A DNA stretch of 64,000 nt from Arthrobacter sp. B3I4 (lineage in GTDB: Bacteria > Actinomycetota > Actinomycetes > Actinomycetales > Micrococcaceae), in NCBI RefSeq assembly GCF_030816855.1, contig NZ_JAUSYK010000001.1, positions 1,364,001 through 1,428,000 of the forward strand. Direction: 5' to 3'. The notes beneath the pieces are model-generated. The model was not told the DNA's origin. It searched no databases and saw nothing but the letters and a program-made list of their open reading frames with translations. The first letter of the stretch is position 1. Each line of letters starts with the position of its first letter. Both the position numbers and the translations under genes were made by a program. Positions 7,834 through 16,534 of this stretch are shown here, in pieces.

Positions 7834-9798
7834 CTAGCCGAAATTGGCCACGTAGCTGGGTACACCCACCGCGTCTGTCGTTACCGGTGCCCCGGTGTCG
7901 TTGATGACGTGGTCCAAGGTCCCGGCGCCGAGGTTGACGGTCAGCAGACCGTGCAGCTTCACGCCCGGCGTGACCGGGACTTCGAACCCCCGGGTGGCGT
8001 GGATCGTGGGGTCGACGTTGTTGTAGACGTAGCTGCCGCCGCCCCAGAGTTCGTGGGTCTTGACCGCGTCGGCCACCTTGTACCCCGCCCAGCCGAGCAC
8101 GCCGTGGTGTTGCCAGGCGGCCTGGTTGGGTGCGTCGTAGGGCAGCTCGTTCTGGAAGAAAACCGTCCGGCCGTGCTCGCCGTTCCAGACGGTGTTGTAC
8201 TTCTGATAGTGCTCCACGAACAGGCCGGTAGCGGTCACATGGTCACCGTTGACGACCACGCCGTAGTCGGCCGTGTTGGTGTCCCAGCCGACGCCGTTGC
8301 CATGGTCCGCGCGCCAGGCCCAGATGTGGTCGAGGAGCACGTTGTCGCTGTTGACTTCCAGGCTGAGCGCCGCCTTGCCAACGTGGGGGCCGCCGATGCG
8401 GAAGAACACATCGTGAAGGGCGGTGGGGTTGGTGGCATCACTGTGCTTGCTGGCCTTGTCGGCAGCCGCGTTGCGTTCGGCAGTGCCGGCATTGGCGGGC
8501 TTGACCGTTTTGCCGATCCGCATCAGCGCGGGCGAGTTCACGGATCCGGCGTCGACGGTGATTCCGGCGATCTGGACGCCCGGGGCGTCCGCGACGGTCA
8601 GTGGTACAGCCCCGCCGACGGCGGTGAGGGTCGTCATGCCGAGGCCGAGGACGACGGCGTCGGCGCGCTTTACCTCGATGCTGCTGTCGACGTCGTAGAC
8701 CCCCGGGGTGAACAGCAGGTTCTTGCCGCGCGCCAGCTGGGAGTTGATGGTTTTGACTGAATCGGACGGGCGGGCCACGAAGAAGTCGGACAGCGGAATG
8801 CTGTGGCCCGGCGTCGGACCGTTTTCCCAGGTGGTGCCGGTGCAGTTCTGGCGGAGGGCAGGAACGAAGACGCTGTACTGGCCGGCCTCGTCGATGGTCA
8901 GGTAGGGCTTCTCACGGCTGACCGGGGTTGTTGCCAGAGTGGTGTACGGCGGGTTCGGGAAGGACTGCGCCGGTGCCCCGTTCACTCCGGAGAAGACCTG
9001 GTTCCACACGCCATTGGACCAGCCGCCGATGCTGCTGTCCCGGACGTAATACTGCTGCTGCGAGCCGTTGACGACGGTGCCGGTCTTCGAGTCGGAGATG
9101 AAGCCGCCGCTGGCATACTGCGGTCCGGCGGTGCAGTAGTCCATCAGCGAGAGATTCCCGCCGGTGACACTGACGCGGCGCATCGGCGAGGCCTGGGAAG
9201 CGGCCCAGAAATTCGCCGAGCTGCGGCAGCCCTCGAGCCCGGTGACATTGATCGAAAGGTTGGAAACGGATCGCCAGAAGTTGTTCAAGGCTATGCAGTT
9301 GTCTGCGGTAAGGCAGCGGTTGTAGGCGTCGACGTGGCCGTTGATCACAACGTCCGTGGGGGAGGCGCCCAGCCCTGCCACCTCGGTGGAGTAGCCGACC
9401 TGAACGATCAGGGGCTTCTCGGCGCTCCCGTAGGTGCCGGGTTTAAAGAGCAGGGAGTAGCGGTCGGTTCCCATCTCATCATCGACCTGCTCGGCCGCGA
9501 TGGCGTCCACCGTCGCCTGGATCTCCGCCACCGGCATGCCGGGGTCGAAAACCCGTACGTTGGGACCGAGATCGGGGGCGGCCCCCGGCTTCGGCGCGGC
9601 CGGCGCAGGTGCCGTGGGCTGCGCCGCCGGCGCGGCCCCCGCGGGCTGGGCGGTTGCGGGGGTGACTCCCGCGCCGGCGCCCAGGACGCCCAGCAGGACG
9701 GCGACGGCGCCGGTGGCGAGCCGGTGGGGGAGCCGATAAGGCGTCCTGGCCTGCGGATGCGCGGCCGCACGGACAGCGCTGAAGTGGGCAAGCGGCAT
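7834..9798 (-). CDS. secreted glycoside hydrolase family 55-type beta-1,3-glucanase
   Basis: 654 residues. The N-terminal signal peptide (ATGAVAVLLGVLGAGAGV, cleavage near TAQPA) is followed by an Ala/Pro linker and a right-handed beta-helix protein. Key blocks are GLFVEHYQKYNTVWNGEHG and TVFFQNELPYD (~525-560), recognised from the GH55 family; homologues are often mislabelled adenylyl cyclase or coagulation factor 5/8 protein. Predicted to release short laminari-oligosaccharides from beta-1,3-glucan outside the cell. It is divergent from a sugar ABC importer and GH1 beta-glucosidase with CebR-type boxes between, which supports a joint beta-glucan pathway. The exact product length cannot be read. 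Confidence 0.82.
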   Translation of the reverse strand: MPLAHFSAVRAAAHPQARTPYRLPHRLATGAVAVLLGVLGAGAGVTPATAQPAGAAPAAQPTAPAPAAPKPGAAPDLGPNVRVFDPGMPVAEIQATVDAIAAEQVDDEMGTDRYSLLFKPGTYGSAEKPLIVQVGYSTEVAGLGASPTDVVINGHVDAYNRCLTADNCIALNNFWRSVSNLSINVTGLEGCRSSANFWAASQASPMRRVSVTGGNLSLMDYCTAGPQYASGGFISDSKTGTVVNGSQQQYYVRDSSIGGWSNGVWNQVFSGVNGAPAQSFPNPPYTTLATTPVSREKPYLTIDEAGQYSVFVPALRQNCTGTTWENGPTPGHSIPLSDFFVARPSDSVKTINSQLARGKNLLFTPGVYDVDSSIEVKRADAVVLGLGMTTLTAVGGAVPLTVADAPGVQIAGITVDAGSVNSPALMRIGKTVKPANAGTAERNAAADKASKHSDATNPTALHDVFFRIGGPHVGKAALSLEVNSDNVLLDHIWAWRADHGNGVGWDTNTADYGVVVNGDHVTATGLFVEHYQKYNTVWNGEHGRTVFFQNELPYDAPNQAAWQHHGVLGWAGYKVADAVKTHELWGGGSYVYNNVDPTIHATRGFEVPVTPGVKLHGLLTVNLGAGTLDHVINDTGAPVTTDAVGVPSYVANFG

Positions 9799-9905
9799 TG
9801 CTGGTCCTACTCTCTGTGAGGTCCGGCTTTCAGACCGGTTGCGAGGGCAGCGGCAGTCTGGAAAGAGGACTTACAAGCGACGGGAGTCCGGTATGGACGG
9901 CGCCG

Positions 9906-9919
9906 TGGGAGCGCTCCCG
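9906..9919. promoter_or_regulatory. CebR/CelR-type operator, upstream of GH55
   Basis: TGGGAGCGCTCCCG matches 13 of 14 bases of the actinobacterial cellobiose-regulator operator TGGGAGCGCTCCCA. It lies about 110 bases upstream of the GH55 start. The LacI-family regulator encoded at 14860-15909 is the probable binder. Confidence 0.75.
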
Positions 9920-10017
9920 TCGGGGAAGCGTAGCACTGCACCCAGGCCCGGGCAACAGCTTCATCGGCCTTCGGAGCGCGTGCTTGACAGGGGTAAGTGA
10001 CGTAGGACACCATTCTG

Positions 10018-10031
10018 TGAGAGCGCTCCCA
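10018..10031. promoter_or_regulatory. CebR/CelR-type operator, upstream of the ABC importer operon
   Basis: TGAGAGCGCTCCCA matches 13 of 14 bases of TGGGAGCGCTCCCA. It lies 28 bases after a TTGACA hexamer and 92 bases before the binding-protein start, a position suited to blocking transcription until a beta-glucoside inducer is present. Confidence 0.75.
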
Positions 10032-10039
10032 CCAGGAAG

Positions 10040-10053
10040 CAGGAGCGCTTCCC
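10040..10053. promoter_or_regulatory. weak third AGCGCT box
   Basis: CAGGAGCGCTTCCC keeps the AGCGCT core and matches 10 of 14 bases of the CebR-type operator. It is centred 22 bases (two helical turns) from the stronger box at 10018-10031, so it may be an auxiliary site. Lower certainty than the other two. Confidence 0.4.
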
Positions 10054-10122
10054 ATCCCCACTCTGGACGGCGCCTAGCCCTGCACCTGATGCGGCGCCTC
10101 CATTCCGACAAGGAGTCCCAAC

Positions 10123-11415
10123 GTGAACCACCCCCGCAAAATCACGGCACTCTCGGCGGCAGCCGCGGCCCTGGCCCTGGCCCTTAGCGCCTGCGGAACA
10201 GAGGCTCCCAAGGGCGCCGCCGGCGCTGGCGAAACCGGCAAGGAGCCAGTGACCCTGACTGTCGCAACCTTCAACGAATTCGGCTACGAGGACTGCTCAA
10301 GGAATATGAGTCGCTCAACCCCAATGTGAAGGTCCAGCACAAGAAGGCCGCAACTACGAACGAGGCGCGGGACAACTTGACCACGCGACTGGCGGCCAAG
10401 TCAGGCCTGTCGGATGTCGAAGCCATCGAGGTCGACTGGCTTTCCGAACTGAAGCAGTACCCGGACCAGTTCGTAGACCTCAAGGACCCGGCAGTAGAAG
10501 GCCGCTGGCTGGACTGGAAGACGGAGGCGGCCACCACAGAGGACGGCCAGCTCATCGGTTACGGCACGGACTCGGGTCCCGAGGCGGTCTGCTACAACTC
10601 GGCGCTGCTCAAGGCCGCCGGTATGCCCACGGACCGGGAATCGGTCGCCAAAATGCTCGGCACCACGTGGGATAGCTACTTCGACGCCGGCAAGAAGTTC
10701 GTCGCGGCCAAGACCGGGCCCGCCTGGTTCGACTCCGCCGGGGCCATTTACCAGGGTATGAGCAACCAGTTGGAGAAGGCCTACGAGAACGAGGACGGCA
10801 CCGTCATCGCCGCCGAGAACCCTGCCGTCAAGGACGTCTACACCAAGGTTCTGGACGCCTCGACCAAGGATAATCTCTCGGCACACCTGCCCCAGTGGAG
10901 CAACGACTGGGTCGCCGGTTTCCAGTCCCAGAAGTTCGCCACCACCCTCTGCCCGGGCTGGATGCTCGGCGTGATCGAGGGTAACCGCCGCCGGCGTTAA
11001 GGGCTGGGATGTTGCCAACGTCTTCCCCGGCGGCGGTGGAAACTGGGGCGGCTCCTACCTGACCGTCCCAGCCCAGGGCAAGCACCAGGCCGAAGCCAAG
11101 AAGCTCGCCGCCTGGCTGACCGCTCCTGAGCAGCAGGTCAAGGCGTTCAAGGCCAAGGGCACGTTCCCCAGCCAGGTCGAAGCACTGAAGAGCGAGGCCC
11201 TGCTGGGCCAAAGCAACGCGTTCTTCAACAATGCACCCACCGGCAAGATCTTCGCCGAGCGGGCCCAGGCGGTAGGTGCCACGCCGTTCAAGGGACCGAA
11301 GTTCTTTGCCATCAACGACGCCATGCAGCAAGCCCTGACCCGGGTGGACGTGGATAAGTCCGACGACCCCGCGTCATCTTGGGCGAAGTTCCTCACCGCT
11401 GTGAAGTCCCTCTAG
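10123..11415 (+). pseudogene. carbohydrate ABC transporter substrate-binding lipoprotein, with two frameshifts
   Basis: A GTG start opens a lipoprotein signal (LALALSAC lipobox). The frame breaks twice. A base appears missing near 10291-10297 (restoring it reads YEDLLKEYESLNPNV into MKVQHKK), and a base appears extra near 10984-10987, after which the frame reads AAGVKGWDVANVFPGG through to the stop at 11413-11415. The shifts cancel, and the reconstructed ~430-residue protein is a normal extracellular binding protein family 1 member. It heads the importer operon and probably binds beta-glucosides. Either the gene is broken or both indels are sequence errors; two compensating indels in an otherwise intact operon favour error. 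Confidence 0.8.
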
Positions 11416-11418
11416 GCG

Positions 11419-12408
11419 ATGTCGATAACGGACCGGGTGAGGCCGCAGGGCCACCTCTCCGGCGGCCCAAGCACGAGGGACCGGAAGATCCGGCGCCTCG
11501 CGTTTTCGCAGCGGGTGTCGCAGTGGGACGTCAAGTTTTCACCGTACCTCTACATTTCGCCGTTCTTCGTCCTGTTTGCCCTGACCGGGTTGTTTCCGCT
11601 GCTCTACACCGGCTGGGTGTCACTGCACAACTGGAACCTCATCGGCGGCCAGGGCAAGTTCGTCGGACTGGATAACTTCGGATTTGTCCTCAGCCAGCCG
11701 TACTTCTGGAACGCGGTCGGAAACACGCTGAGCATCTTCCTGCTCTCGTCGGTGCCGCAGGTGGTGCTGGCGCTGCTCATCGCAGCAGTGCTGGACGCCA
11801 ACCTGCGGGCGACGACGTTCTGGCGGATGGGAGTGCTGGTGCCGTTCGTCGTCGCTCCCGTGGCGGTCGGGCTGATCTTCAACAACCTGTTCGCGGACCA
11901 GTTCGGACTGGTCAACGAGTTGCTGGCAGGCTTCGGCCTCGACCCGGTCCGCTGGCACTCCGACCAGCTCGCCAGCCACCTCGCGATCGCCACCATGGTC
12001 AACTTCCGCTGGATCGGTTACAACGCACTGATCTTCCTGGCCGCGATGCAGGCGATTCCCCGCGAGGTGTTCGAGGCGGCCACCATTGACGGGGCCGGCC
12101 GCGTCCGCCAGTTCATCTCGGTGACAGTGCCCATGCTCCGCCCCACCGTGATTTTCGTGGCCATCACCTCCACTATCGGCGGGCTGCAGATCTTTGACGA
12201 GCCCCGGGTGTTCGACCAGTCCGGACTCGGCGGCGCCGACCGGCAGTGGCAGACCCTCACCATGTACATCTGGGAGCTCGGCTGGGGCCAGCGCAACTTC
12301 GGCAGGGCTTCCGCGGTGGCGTGGCTGCTGTTCCTGATGATTGTGCTGATCGCCGTCCTGAACTTCCTTCTCACCCGCCGCATCGCCAGCCAGGGAGGCC
12401 GTAAATGA
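11419..12408 (+). CDS. carbohydrate ABC transporter permease (MalF/CebF-like)
   Basis: 329 residues with six predicted membrane spans and the binding-protein-dependent permease loop EVFEAATIDGAGRVRQFISV, which docks the ATPase. The first ~40 residues are a basic cytoplasmic tail. It starts 3 bases after the binding-protein stop and overlaps the next permease by 4 bases. It forms the inner-membrane channel with that permease. The CebR-type boxes upstream suggest a beta-glucoside substrate (cellobiose, laminaribiose or gentiobiose). Confidence 0.92.
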   Translation: MSITDRVRPQGHLSGGPSTRDRKIRRLAFSQRVSQWDVKFSPYLYISPFFVLFALTGLFPLLYTGWVSLHNWNLIGGQGKFVGLDNFGFVLSQPYFWNAVGNTLSIFLLSSVPQVVLALLIAAVLDANLRATTFWRMGVLVPFVVAPVAVGLIFNNLFADQFGLVNELLAGFGLDPVRWHSDQLASHLAIATMVNFRWIGYNALIFLAAMQAIPREVFEAATIDGAGRVRQFISVTVPMLRPTVIFVAITSTIGGLQIFDEPRVFDQSGLGGADRQWQTLTMYIWELGWGQRNFGRASAVAWLLFLMIVLIAVLNFLLTRRIASQGGRK

Positions 12409-13349
12409 GTTCCGTCCCGATGATCCGGCAAACCGCAGGTAAGGGCGCCGCGAAAGCGGCGGCCAACCGGTTGAACCCGCCGAACCGGCTGAACCGGCCG
12501 GCGCGGCGCGCCCGGGACCAGGGCCGTTCCGGAAGCGCGCGTCGTCCCGGGCGGCTGAGCTACGGCTTCCTGGCCGCCGTGCTGCTGGCGTCCCTGTTTC
12601 CGCTCTACTGGTCCTTCCTGGTGGGCAGCCACGACAGCACTGCGCTGAGCCGCGGTGTTCCGCTGCTTCCGGGCGGAAACTTCCTCTCCAATGCTGCGAA
12701 AGTCTTCGACAGCATCCCGTTTTGGAAGGCCATGGGCAACAGCATCCTGGTCTCTACGGTCACGGCGGCCTCGGTGGTGGTTTTTTCCACCCTCGCCGGG
12801 TTCGCGTTCGCGAAACTGCGCTTCCGGGGAAGTAGATGGCTTCTGGTCTTCGTGATCGCTACCATGGCGGTCCCCACCCAGCTGGGTGTGGTCCCGCTGT
12901 TCATCGTGATGGCCAAGCTGGGTTGGACCGGATCCCTCTGGGCGGTCATCATTCCCGGCGTCGTTACGGCCTTCGGAGTCTTCTGGATGACCCAGTACCT
13001 TCGGGATGCCCTGCCGGATGAACTCATCGAAGCCGTCCGGATAGACGGCGCCTCCATGATCCAGGCATTCTGGTACGTGGGTTTCCCCGCAGCGCGGCCG
13101 GCCGCTGCGATGCTGGCGCTGTTCACTTTCGTGGCAACGTGGACGAACTTCTTCTGGCTGTTTATTGTGCTGGACCCCTCCAACCCGACCCTGCCGGTGG
13201 CGCTGCAGCTGCTGCAGGCGGCACACTTTGTGGACTACTCGGTGGTGTTGGCCGGCGCTGTCCTGGCCACCATCCCGCTATTACTGCTCTTCATTGCGGC
13301 AGGTCGCCAACTCGTTTCAGGAATTATGCAAGGAGCAGTCAAAGGATGA
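12405..13349 (+). CDS. carbohydrate ABC transporter permease (MalG/CebG-like)
   Basis: 314 residues with an unusual Arg/Asn/Pro-rich N-terminal tail (~45 residues), then six spans. The EAA loop is visible (DELIEAVRIDGASMIQAFWY). It overlaps the preceding permease stop (ATGA) and is itself overlapped by the beta-glucosidase start, so the operon is tightly coupled. It is the second half of the CUT1-type channel. No ATPase gene lies in the operon, so a shared MsiK/MalK-type ATPase elsewhere in the genome is expected. Confidence 0.92.
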   Translation: MSSVPMIRQTAGKGAAKAAANRLNPPNRLNRPARRARDQGRSGSARRPGRLSYGFLAAVLLASLFPLYWSFLVGSHDSTALSRGVPLLPGGNFLSNAAKVFDSIPFWKAMGNSILVSTVTAASVVVFSTLAGFAFAKLRFRGSRWLLVFVIATMAVPTQLGVVPLFIVMAKLGWTGSLWAVIIPGVVTAFGVFWMTQYLRDALPDELIEAVRIDGASMIQAFWYVGFPAARPAAAMLALFTFVATWTNFFWLFIVLDPSNPTLPVALQLLQAAHFVDYSVVLAGAVLATIPLLLLFIAAGRQLVSGIMQGAVKG

Positions 13350-14788
13350 GCACCACCCCGATTACTTTCCCCGAAGGCTTCCTTTGGGGCGCGGCTACGG
13401 CTGCCTACCAGATCGAAGGAGCCGCCCACACCGGCGGCCGGGAGGACTCGATCTGGGATACCTTCGCCCGGATCCCGGGCGCCGTGGCGGACGCCCACAA
13501 CGGTGACGTGGCCTGTGACCATTACAACCGCTCGGGCCAGGACGTCGAGCTGATGAAATCGCTGAATCTTAAGGCGTACCGGTTTTCGACGTCGTGGGCC
13601 CGCTGCATGCCCGACGGCTGGACCCCCAACCCCGAGGGAATCGCATTTTATTCGCGTCTCGTGGATGAACTGCTCGCCGCGGGCATCACCCCCTGGCTGA
13701 CGTTGTACCACTGGGACCTCCCGCAGGCGCTGGAGGATGAGGGCGGCTGGGCGAACCGTGAGACTGCCCGGTTGTTCGCCGACTACGCTGCCGTGATGCA
13801 CGAAGCTCTGGGCGACCGGGTCCGGATCTGGACCACGCTCAATGAACCGTGGTGCTCGGCTTTCCTTGGCTACGCCGCGGGAGTCCACGCTCCCGGGCGG
13901 CAGGAACCGGCCGCCGCGCTCGCCGCTGCCCACCATCTTTTGCTCGGACACGGACTCGCTGTTCAGGAGCTGCGCCGGCGTGATCCCGCGGCGAGCCTGG
14001 GAATTACGCTGAATCTCACCGTCGCGGATCCGGCGGACCCCGGCGCGGCGGACGACCGGGACGCAGCCCGGCGGATCGACGGGTTGCACAACCGCATCTT
14101 CCTCGATCCCATCTTCCGCGGCACCTACCCTGCAGACGTGCTGGAGGACGTCGCCGGCCTCGGTTTCGACAGTGTGGTGCAAGACGGCGACCTGGACGTC
14201 ATTTCGGCGCCCCTGGATCTGCTCGGCGTCAACTACTACCAGGGAGAGGCCCTGACCAAGACGGTACCGGCGGGCGAGGCTCCGACCAGCGAGGCTCCGG
14301 CCGCCGCGGCGCCGGAGGAAGCCGGCAGGCCGACGGCGTCACCGTTCGTTGCCGCCGACGGGGTGCACTCGGTACCGCGGGGACTGCCGGTGACGGGCAT
14401 GGGCTGGGAGGTGCAGCCCGAGGGCCTGACCCGGCTGCTGACCCGGCTGCAGCGGGAGTACACAGGCCCGGCGGGCATCCCGATCTACATGACGGAGAAC
14501 GGTGCCGCGTACCCGGACGTCCCCGACGCCGACGGCTTCGTCGACGACCGGGAGAGGCTGGCGTTCTTTGAGGCGCATCTGCGCGCGGTCCGCGATGCGA
14601 TCGACGGCGGGGCGGACGTCCGCGGCTACCTCGCCTGGTCGCTGCTGGACAACTTCGAATGGGCCTATGGCTACCACCAGCGCTTCGGCCTGGTCCGGGT
14701 GGACTACGACACCCTGGAACGGACACCCAAGGCGAGCGGTCTGTGGTTCGCCAAGGTGGCGGCGGCGAACGCCCTGCCCGCGGACTAG
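13346..14788 (+). CDS. glycoside hydrolase family 1 beta-glucosidase
   Basis: 480 residues, a typical GH1 length. The ATG at 13346 overlaps the permease stop, has AGGAG upstream and opens with the GH1 phrase FPEGFLWGAATAAYQIEGA. The acid/base Glu is in LNEPW (~165) and the nucleophile Glu in YMTENG (~384). There is no signal peptide, so it is intracellular. It hydrolyses imported beta-linked disaccharides to glucose. A Pro/Ala/Glu-rich insertion (~310-335) lies between the two catalytic parts. Last enzyme of the importer operon. Confidence 0.93.
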   Translation: MSTTPITFPEGFLWGAATAAYQIEGAAHTGGREDSIWDTFARIPGAVADAHNGDVACDHYNRSGQDVELMKSLNLKAYRFSTSWARCMPDGWTPNPEGIAFYSRLVDELLAAGITPWLTLYHWDLPQALEDEGGWANRETARLFADYAAVMHEALGDRVRIWTTLNEPWCSAFLGYAAGVHAPGRQEPAAALAAAHHLLLGHGLAVQELRRRDPAASLGITLNLTVADPADPGAADDRDAARRIDGLHNRIFLDPIFRGTYPADVLEDVAGLGFDSVVQDGDLDVISAPLDLLGVNYYQGEALTKTVPAGEAPTSEAPAAAAPEEAGRPTASPFVAADGVHSVPRGLPVTGMGWEVQPEGLTRLLTRLQREYTGPAGIPIYMTENGAAYPDVPDADGFVDDRERLAFFEAHLRAVRDAIDGGADVRGYLAWSLLDNFEWAYGYHQRFGLVRVDYDTLERTPKASGLWFAKVAAANALPAD

Positions 14789-14859
14789 CAGTCCGGTCCG
14801 GCAGTCCGGCCAAACAGTCCGGCCCGGGTGAGCTCGGAGGATGTCGTATTCTCAAAGTG

Positions 14860-15909
14860 ATGAGCGAACAGAACCTCCGGACTCTCCGGGCCGGACCGGC
14901 CGGACACAGTCCCACCCTTGAAGACCTTGCGACGGCGGCCGGGGTGTCCCGCTCCACCGCCTCGAGGGCCATCAATGGCGGGTCCCGTGTCAGCCCGGAG
15001 GCGCTGGCTGCTGTCAACGCGGCGGTTATTGAGCTGGGCTACACCCCCAACCGGGCCGCCCGGAGCCTGGTTACCCGCCGGACGTCGTCAATCGCCCTGG
15101 TGATCAACGAACCCGATGCCCGCGTCATGATGGACCCGTTCTTTGCCGCCGTCATCACCGGCGTGACCGAGGCGCTGCGGGAAACCGAAATGCAATTGGT
15201 CCTGCTGATGTCCCGGGCCGGGGGCGACCCTTCCCGGACGCTGCGGTACCTGCGCGGCGGCCACGTTGACGGAGCAATTATCGTTTCGCACCACAAGGCA
15301 GACGGCTGGACTGAAGAACTTGCCGCCTCGGGATTGCCCACCGTTTTTATTGGAAGGCCCTGGGACACCCGGCTGGGCATCCACTACGTGGACGTGGACA
15401 GCTTCGACGGCGCCCGGCAGGCCGCGCTTCACCTGGCAGCGGCCGGCCGCACACGGCTGGGGACCATCACCGGACCGCTCGACATGACGGCTGCCGCGGA
15501 CCGGCTCAGGGGCTGGCAAGCCGGCCTCAGCGAAGCCGGGCTGCCGGCCGGACCGGTCGCGCACGGAGACTTCACTCCTGCCGGCGGCACCGAAGCGGCC
15601 GAACGCCTCCTGAGCCAGGACAGCCGTCTGGACGGCATCTTTGCCGCTTCCGACCTGATGGCCCGCGGCGCCATCACCGCCCTGCTGGCCTCGGGGCGCG
15701 CAGTACCTGGCGACGTCGCCGTCGTCGGCTTCGATGACCACCTGACGGCGCCGGGCGAACTGCCGCTGACCACGGTCAACCAGCCGACGGTGGAAATGGC
15801 CGCCCAAGCAGGCCGTCTTCTGCTCGACGACATCGAGAACCCGGGGACCAGCCGGGAGCCGGTCATCTTCCCTGCGCGACTGGTCGTGAGGGCGAGCAGC
15901 CTGCCGTAG
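14860..15909 (+). CDS. LacI-family transcriptional regulator, probable CebR/CelR-type repressor
   Basis: 349 residues. The N-terminal helix-turn-helix is LEDLATAAGVSRSTASRAIN (~22-41), followed by the hinge RVSPEALAAVNAA and a periplasmic-binding-protein-like effector domain. The ATG at 14860 gives a short polar extension before the helix-turn-helix. It lies 71 bases after the beta-glucosidase on the same strand. The boxes at 9906 and 10018 match the known CebR/CelR operator, so it probably represses GH55 and the importer operon until a beta-glucoside inducer binds. The exact inducer is unknown. Confidence 0.88.
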   Translation: MSEQNLRTLRAGPAGHSPTLEDLATAAGVSRSTASRAINGGSRVSPEALAAVNAAVIELGYTPNRAARSLVTRRTSSIALVINEPDARVMMDPFFAAVITGVTEALRETEMQLVLLMSRAGGDPSRTLRYLRGGHVDGAIIVSHHKADGWTEELAASGLPTVFIGRPWDTRLGIHYVDVDSFDGARQAALHLAAAGRTRLGTITGPLDMTAAADRLRGWQAGLSEAGLPAGPVAHGDFTPAGGTEAAERLLSQDSRLDGIFAASDLMARGAITALLASGRAVPGDVAVVGFDDHLTAPGELPLTTVNQPTVEMAAQAGRLLLDDIENPGTSREPVIFPARLVVRASSLP

Positions 15910-15945
15910 CCCGGGCGGAGCCGCCGAGGCGCAGGGTGGCGTTGC

Positions 15946-16362
15946 CTAGCCCTTGCGGTCCAGCAGCAGGTTGGTGATCCGCATGGTGCACAGCCGGTCA
16001 CCGAGCGCATTGCTGATGACCACCTCGTGGGTGGTAACGGTGCCGCCCAGGTGAATGGGGGTGGCGGTGATGGTTACGAGTCCTTCCCGGGCTGACTTGT
16101 GGTGCGTCGCCGAGACGTCCACACCAACCGCCGTCTTGCCCAGTGTGCTGGCGTGGATCACTGCCGCCCAGGAACCCACCGCCTCTCCCACAGCCAGTGA
16201 GGCGCCGCCATGCAACAGTCCGAAGGACTGCCGGTTGCCCTCCACCGGCATGGTGGCCACAACGCGGTCTACGGACTGCTCGACGATCTTGACGCCCATC
16301 TTCTCGTCGAGCTCGCCCAACGTGATCTTCCACAGCTCGGCATCGCGGGGCTCGGGGGTCAT
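15946..16362 (-). CDS. hotdog-fold thioesterase (PaaI/4HBT family)
   Basis: 138 residues from the ATG at 16362, chosen because GAGGAGACACA precedes it; an upstream ATG at 16386 is possible. The hotdog helix GGASLAVGEAVGSWAAV and the motif NRQSFGLLHGG (catalytic region) are visible, and VGVDVSATHHKSAREG is the second conserved strand. It hydrolyses acyl- or aroyl-CoA. It is divergent from paaZ and shares the putative PaaR operator, suggesting a clearance role for dead-end CoA esters in phenylacetate metabolism. A second PaaI-type gene lies at 24784. Confidence 0.87.
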   Translation of the reverse strand: MTPEPRDAELWKITLGELDEKMGVKIVEQSVDRVVATMPVEGNRQSFGLLHGGASLAVGEAVGSWAAVIHASTLGKTAVGVDVSATHHKSAREGLVTITATPIHLGGTVTTHEVVISNALGDRLCTMRITNLLLDRKG

Positions 16363-16468
16363 TGTGTCTCCTCTGGTGTGGTGCACAGGGCATGCCGCCT
16401 GTCACGGGCCGGTCCGGCCTGCTGTTCCTAGTGTGCCGCAGGACTCATTCATGTACTCTAGACATATT

Positions 16469-16482
16469 ACCGAACGGACGGT
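16469..16482. promoter_or_regulatory. PaaR-type operator upstream of paaZ
   Basis: ACCGAACGGACGGT fits the palindromic core ACCGNNCGNNCGGT that I recall for the corynebacterial TetR-type PaaR. It continues into CAGT on the right as in the longer motif. It lies between the divergent thioesterase gene and paaZ, 53 bases before the paaZ start. Confidence 0.7.
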
Positions 16483-16534
16483 CAGTAATGTGCTGGCCAT
16501 GCCGATCTTGCCCCGTTGGAAGGACCCGTCAACG

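Larger units (their letters stand above)
9799..10122. promoter_or_regulatory. divergent promoter region of the beta-glucan locus
   Basis: 324 bases without a gene. It separates the GH55 gene (left, minus strand) from the ABC importer operon (right, plus strand). It holds three boxes with an AGCGCT core, listed separately, and a TTGACA -35-like hexamer at 9984-9989 facing the importer operon. No convincing -10 was found at standard spacing. AAGGAG at about 10109-10114 is the ribosome binding site of the binding-protein gene. Confidence 0.6.
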
